DNA of 25,482 bases from a virus, in IMG/VR virus record IMGVR_UViG_3300034284_000932, positions 1-25,482 of that record; one strand, 5' to 3'. The notes beneath the pieces were generated by a model that did not search any database, was not told the DNA's origin, and saw nothing but the letters and a program-made list of their open reading frames with translations. Both the position numbers and the translations under genes were made by a program. Below, piece after piece: positions 23,501-25,482 of the stretch (the stretch's first letter is position 1; each line of letters opens with the position of its first letter).

Positions 23501-24744
23501 CGCTCCAGATGGAACACTGGAAAGCCTTCGCGCCAATGCTCTCGGAGGTCAACGGCATCCTGCGGAATCGCGATGTGCAAAACTCTGTGCAAGAAAAAGG
23601 CGGGGCCGAAGCAAGGAAGGTGCTCAACTTATGGCTCGACTATTTCGGCCAAGGCGGAAACCGCGATGCCGGGGCGCATCTGGCGCTTAACCAAGGGCTG
23701 AACAATGTCCTCGGTCGTGCTTCGCAGGTGGCGCTTGTGGGTCGAATTTCCACCCTCCTCATTCAGTCCACACAACTTGGTGCAGCCCTCGCCGAGGTGC
23801 CTGTGGGACCATATCTCAAACGCATGGGCAAACTGCTCTCCGGGCAACTCAGTTGGGACGCCGCGATCAATAGCGACTACATCCAGCGCCGGATTAAACA
23901 AATGCCACCAGTTGTCCAAATGGCGATGCAAGGACTCAAAGGCGCAAAGCCCACAGCCATTCAACAAGCTGGGAAACGCCTTGGAATGTTGCTCTCCGGC
24001 GCTGACGGCCTTTTCACAGCAGGCACCTACGCAATCGTCTACGACTGGCATCTCTCCAAAGCCAAGGAACTCGGCCTTGCCGGACAACAAGCTGAAGACT
24101 ACGCCCGGAACACTGCGGAAAGAGCTACCGACCGCATCGCTCAACCAACCCGCGCAGGCGCTCGATCCCTCTACGAAAACACCCAGACAGACCCGCTGGC
24201 CCGTGCTGGATGGGCGTTTGCCTCCGAGGCCCGGAAGAACCTTGCATTGGTTGCGTATTCGTTCGCCGAGCGAGACACAGCCACAAAACTTCGGACCATA
24301 GCCTATGTGCTTGCATTGAATGCCATCGGCTCTCAAATCCTGCGATCCATTTGGCGCGACACTCAAGACGACGATGACGAGGAACTTTTCGATGAGAAAT
24401 ATTGGAATCCCAAACGCTTCTTGATGGCTGCGGCAACCGAGCCGCTCTACGGAATACCAGTCTTCGGGTCGATGTTGGAAGAAGCCGTCTACAAATCGGC
24501 AGGCGAATACAACCCACAGACATCGTTATTTTCCGTTGCCTCCGCAGTTGGCCCAATTAAACGACTGCCGGATCACTTGTCCGGCGACACCGAAATGCGC
24601 GATGTTTTCAGTGACATCGACAAAATCATTTCCTCGCTCGGCGTCATGCACTCAAACATCGCAGCCACCGCATCAATCACGCATCTCGCCAAAGACCTGT
24701 TTGGCCTCGCCGATTCTGCCGTGGACGCCACCACCGAAGATTGA
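17575..24744 (+). CDS. Giant polyvalent internal virion protein (gp16 position) with kinase-like cassette
   Basis: This 2389-residue protein is the largest in the window. Residues 1-~700 are mainly helical, with hydrophobic stretches near 397-420 and 540-552. Residues ~745-900 resemble a phage zincin metallopeptidase domain, but the expected HExxH reads EEINH (775-779). Residues ~985-1150 fit the protein kinase domain of polyvalent proteins: Gly-rich GSGGEHLVF (1013-1021), Lys1030, ALDADTAGN (1121-1128) and PVDLNL with Asp1141. Residues ~1180-1400 form a second polyvalent-associated domain (GEVALTKNGVSDSLAHG, KADAFAAVPEVI 1273-1284). N-[FY]-S-I peptides bound these cassettes. The rest is long and helical, with LYENTQTDPLARAGWAF (to ~2214) and a membrane-like helix (~2242-2260). 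It is probably ejected with the DNA, delivering its domains to the host; that role is inferred. Confidence 0.78.
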   Translation: MTDLIDDATADLYLTEIDKVTGDDRLKMANALEKYADSLAEKRRQQTDEHFSKLFTDEAYFEQQKAANTAVQESIDPDQTAKSAAIGAWLEHHNGRPIDPMSYQVERDAFAMANYGKKNLDDNQLFDFIRGEYDWQKQRTEAINDLQMQAVGKAITDSQLGQNRPFVDGMTEVFNQWQQKYPELVDGKNDAAFLSQGYKLYYDTINDLDTVRPQASKALSTLTSFTQGNATDEEMQSLANDFVGAPPEDRQKIYKYVTLAAQAGQIDRAGIEQFAINMGQAFTRGFDFVPQGTLQMQEAGVNNWLESIRNGTQIWVPADGDLTKAVVGNAPAGAESDAWRQATVPEAETLIQSGQNVRESFKVVRELRNVAKTGVDPIRPVLEENSFWGTAERGAYGLSGSIPLMGATAVNPFLGVLAYQSTEYDRIMLENPDINPQFAQGLALVEGAANAAIDRVQLSSISGRLPMFGRYLDRIASDGVRRTVKIGANVVEQNLQEGAQDLIAPVLETAVASLREDMPDKDFTKLMDDWSGQRAETFFATLPLALIGGGVATYRDIKNPSAELNATKLRMAGFGQDQVTFIQRAENPEEYDARIKMEWEKRTPENIKAGEQEVLNTIEKARTPGELDARMQRVTAPDGSEDIVVTSPDGKELLRTKSEQAALEAVRQHNEAQLINERNAVSDMVDYFRAQDPANVATIEAPRTVQQELDRLTEAGDSKGIANLNERIRFAGIPEGSDLTTYNILGEANVETTAEGVFRGVIKLRENSRPEDAFEEINHVFVRKALAEGRTDLDSLRGWLNQTSEATGEIYATETETDIIENIAKVGMDYAAGRIEETSLPASFVDYIKRMLQVFKETMARAIKLKDAFATGKIDSNFETLLADSVGLNQQARVDTASNRVIGELTQGLFNYSIGQQVSTDTNFSIGNPAKVDENGIHSFAKPRPSTYATPNESQFDPSAILETLVRGKTGANSKKRRKHGRTLASFSEIVDWAESQGRTIDPSIFAERKELGSGGEHLVFQAEEGRVYKLTKPGLFGIQADDAGAYLQRWALANRLFNDDARIEGIVKLTGESDYRTVVSHRHIDGRDSTQAEIKDYLQSHGFVQVESQWIHPTLGIAALDADTAGNSITMPDGTVAPVDLNLQPASPQYLQQAREQSGLGGVSNFSIGIAPNGTPSNLKPEEQALAKSPEFKQWGGNWEALSHKQFLNGDPVSILAGGEFKKIDGQSLIDRVASWFASKHQNKAINSVVGEVALTKNGVSDSLAHGIGRDKADAFAAVPEVISKGRVVDYQKNWKGRGYDSVTLAAPIQIAGKDFIAVAIVIREQSKQRFYLHEVGLRERLQQSDAFKSGASAEEQASVEPSGARSEGAIKNLLRGIFSVNPESVTVKTDENGEPLASEIARFRQETGTSNYSIASQSEIDRVNRALGGMNRGPDARLAVYERAKAKLIGLMQSNQASLDDLKKGTVSFRRTQILQALGELDAILSIFPPDLRGRVGGYTKLASIAPHDVFKDGEKVSEVSGMNGAIISAWMREGQNIGQAGQQTELPPGYTAKENLGTARADRAISDFFKKRIEMIDRELEKTLRREYDEAFRKLLDRTKPKKAAPGEKPKGIGGDIQDLFAVVRDSVDMNATQVAAHIAGLDSMIASGELTAEQEAREQIEAALVALTGDWKNADSDRRRTALTEATRIWSGAYAAHTQKVIRQREEREIARAESIIATGKDGDMPGRASKAISDSGLKGTWKDYILNLLNFDQVVGVLFGENTEFSNTIIDKQRLAENAKEDGSQTKMQGLEDFFSGLAGGNLLAGERLRYQLTQPIMTVNDIQMSQLEGLSAVMMWAQEDGRRHMEGERDENGRPSGKWNYDQAFVDEITTNLSAEALALRDWLSKQYAAEYANINAVYSELNGVNLPQIQNYSPVTVQPVNAPAGQVLDPVSGSAMSGASTSPGALRTRGTSIAEPRFQDALQTYIAHTLQMEHWKAFAPMLSEVNGILRNRDVQNSVQEKGGAEARKVLNLWLDYFGQGGNRDAGAHLALNQGLNNVLGRASQVALVGRISTLLIQSTQLGAALAEVPVGPYLKRMGKLLSGQLSWDAAINSDYIQRRIKQMPPVVQMAMQGLKGAKPTAIQQAGKRLGMLLSGADGLFTAGTYAIVYDWHLSKAKELGLAGQQAEDYARNTAERATDRIAQPTRAGARSLYENTQTDPLARAGWAFASEARKNLALVAYSFAERDTATKLRTIAYVLALNAIGSQILRSIWRDTQDDDDEELFDEKYWNPKRFLMAAATEPLYGIPVFGSMLEEAVYKSAGEYNPQTSLFSVASAVGPIKRLPDHLSGDTEMRDVFSDIDKIISSLGVMHSNIAATASITHLAKDLFGLADSAVDATTED
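20326..20340 (+). repeat. 15-bp element copy 7 (intragenic, at kinase cassette border)
   Basis: GTTTCGACTGATACT encodes VSTDT exactly between two N-[FY]-S-I-G peptides of the giant protein. The following TAATTT (20339-20344, sharing the last T of the copy) resembles the TAATTT after copy 1 (1467-1472). This suggests that an intergenic segment was carried in with the cassette, which is inference. Confidence 0.4.
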
Positions 24745-24754
24745 CAACTCACTT

Positions 24755-24769
24755 GTTTTGACTGATACC
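24755..24769 (+). promoter_or_regulatory. 15-bp element copy 8, candidate lysis promoter
   Basis: GTTTTGACTGATACC is intergenic, 11 bases before the lysis cassette start (24781). It is identical to copies 1, 2 and 4. No Shine-Dalgarno and no sigma70 -10 box follow it. Confidence 0.5.
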
Positions 24770-24780
24770 ATAAGACCACT

Positions 24781-24951
24781 ATGAAACCACTCAACTACCT
24801 CCTCGACAGGCTCAACGAGAACTCCACATGGAGGGGCATCCTGCTCGTCCTCACAGCCCTTGGCGTGTCGCTTTCGCCGCAGCACCAAGAGGCCATCGTT
24901 GCAGCGGGCCTCGGCCTTGTCGGCGCGATCAACATCTTCCGCAAAGGATGA
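24781..24951 (+). CDS. Holin candidate, 56 residues
   Basis: This small protein starts at ATG 24781. After ~17 hydrophilic residues it has a hydrophobic segment (RGILLVLTALGVSL), a short polar turn (SPQHQEA) and a second hydrophobic segment (IVAAGLGLVGAINIF) ending in a basic RKG tail. This two-helix hairpin with a charged C-terminus is common in small phage holins of the type found directly upstream of endolysin genes. Holins make inner-membrane lesions that time lysis. It is first in a three-gene cassette, with an ATGA overlap (24948-24951) to the lipoprotein gene. The family is not certain; small membrane proteins diverge quickly. Confidence 0.72.
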   Translation: MKPLNYLLDRLNENSTWRGILLVLTALGVSLSPQHQEAIVAAGLGLVGAINIFRKG

Positions 24952-25190
24952 GGCCACGCCGGATCGCCGCAGGACTGATCGTCGTTGCCTTCGTGGCGCT
25001 GGCATTCTTGACCTCCTGCGTCAGCGTTCCGGTTCCGCCATTCGGTGACCGGCGAGGGGAACTCGGCAACCTGCAAGTCAGCGTCAGCGTTAAATACATC
25101 CCGCTCACAAATCCCGATCTCCCCGGAGATCAGAATCTCAATCACGCCTGGTCGAAATTCGGCGAGGCAAAAGCTCTCAAAGACAAATGA
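24948..25190 (+). CDS. Small lipoprotein in the lysis cassette, o-spanin candidate
   Basis: The chosen start is ATG 24948, overlapping the holin stop; an upstream in-frame extension from 24828 would run through the holin gene. The 80-residue product has a textbook lipoprotein signal: basic RPRR, hydrophobic AAGLIVVAFVALAF, then lipobox LTSC with Cys24. The mature part (~57 residues) is short and begins Val/Pro-rich (VSVPVPPFG). A short lipoprotein between holin and endolysin fits an outer-membrane spanin (Rz1-like), which would act with an inner-membrane partner to fuse the membranes at lysis. No partner is encoded next to it; the membrane/coiled-coil protein at 10796 is a possible one. The stop overlaps the endolysin start (ATGA). 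Confidence 0.75.
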   Translation: MRPRRIAAGLIVVAFVALAFLTSCVSVPVPPFGDRRGELGNLQVSVSVKYIPLTNPDLPGDQNLNHAWSKFGEAKALKDK

Positions 25191-25482
25191 CCAAGCTCCT
25201 CGCCGAAATCGCCGCCTCACAAATCGGAGTTCGCGAGGAAGGCGGGAATAACAACGGAGCAAAAATCCGCGACTACCAAAAGGCCACCGACCTCAAGCCC
25301 GCCTCATGGCCATGGTGCGCGGCCTTCGTGGACTGGGTAATCTCCGAGTGGCTCGACCACCCCGGCGTCCGCGACTGGCTCAACCTCCAATCCTCCACGC
25401 CGGAGGACTGGAGACCCAAAACGGCGCTCGCATACGGGTTCCTCGGCTGGGCTAAAGCCCGCCCGAAGACCGCCATCATCCT
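25187..25482 (+). CDS. Endolysin, cysteine-peptidase (CHAP/NlpC-P60-like), N-terminal part
   Basis: The ORF starts at ATG 25187, overlapping the lipoprotein stop, and stays open to the window edge, so the C-terminus is missing. The ~98 visible residues begin AEIAASQIGVREEGGNNNGAKI, then SWPWCAAFVDWVISEW with Cys44 in the WCA motif. This is the usual start of phage and bacterial cysteine amidase or endopeptidase domains that cut peptidoglycan; the catalytic His would lie beyond the window. There is no signal peptide, so release would depend on the holin. Position after holin and lipoprotein supports lysis. Which bond it cuts cannot be told from this part. Confidence 0.82.
   Translation, partial: MTKLLAEIAASQIGVREEGGNNNGAKIRDYQKATDLKPASWPWCAAFVDWVISEWLDHPGVRDWLNLQSSTPEDWRPKTALAYGFLGWAKARPKTAII

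Noticed and set aside
24828-24947. Longer start for the lipoprotein.
   Set aside because: It runs through the holin gene and would bury the signal peptide; ATG 24948 places the lipobox correctly.

Overview
The window looks like the late (virion and lysis) region of a tailed phage with a T7-like, podovirus gene order. Every supported gene is on the + strand. Genes are tightly packed, with many ATGA or TAATG junctions, and third codon positions are GC-rich. The tail tubular A/B-type proteins, the internal virion proteins and a short lipoprotein point to a Gram-negative host. The host cannot be named from the sequence. Most starts lack a Shine-Dalgarno sequence; the capsid gene and the gp14-like gene are clear exceptions.

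Layout: the 3' part of the portal gene (1-972), two small genes (969-1265, 1262-1444), scaffold (1473-2342), a lone tRNA with anticodon CAT and a structured leader (2343-2610), major capsid protein (2611-3519) and an intrinsic terminator (3535-3568). Next comes a tail-adaptor gene made of four tandem gp11-like repeats (3588-5696). A single in-frame TAA separates it from a second ORF (5697-7457) that finishes the fourth repeat, adds a fifth, and continues into a collagen-like fibre part. Small tail and fibre genes follow (7454-10796), then a membrane/coiled-coil protein (10796-11065), the tail nozzle (gp12-like, 11067-14084), a GNAT-like protein (14077-14493), internal virion proteins resembling gp14 (14486-15487) and gp15 (15490-17568), and a 2389-residue polyvalent protein in the gp16 position (17575-24744). 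The window ends in a lysis cassette: a 56-residue holin candidate, a lipoprotein, and the N-terminal part of a WC-motif cysteine-peptidase endolysin cut by the window edge.

The main non-coding signal is a 15-bp element, GTTT[T/C]GACTGATACC, always on the + strand. Copies lie before the scaffold, capsid (two), fibre and lysis genes. T7 has phage-polymerase promoters before its scaffold, capsid and fibre genes and a terminator just after the capsid gene, so I infer that these are phage late promoters. No RNA polymerase gene is in the window.

The most unusual proteins are the tandem-repeat tail adaptor with its in-frame stop, and the giant protein. In the giant protein a kinase-like cassette and a second polyvalent cassette, both AT-richer than their surroundings, are bounded by repeated N-[FY]-S-I peptides. 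A copy of the 15-bp element lies at the entry of the first cassette.
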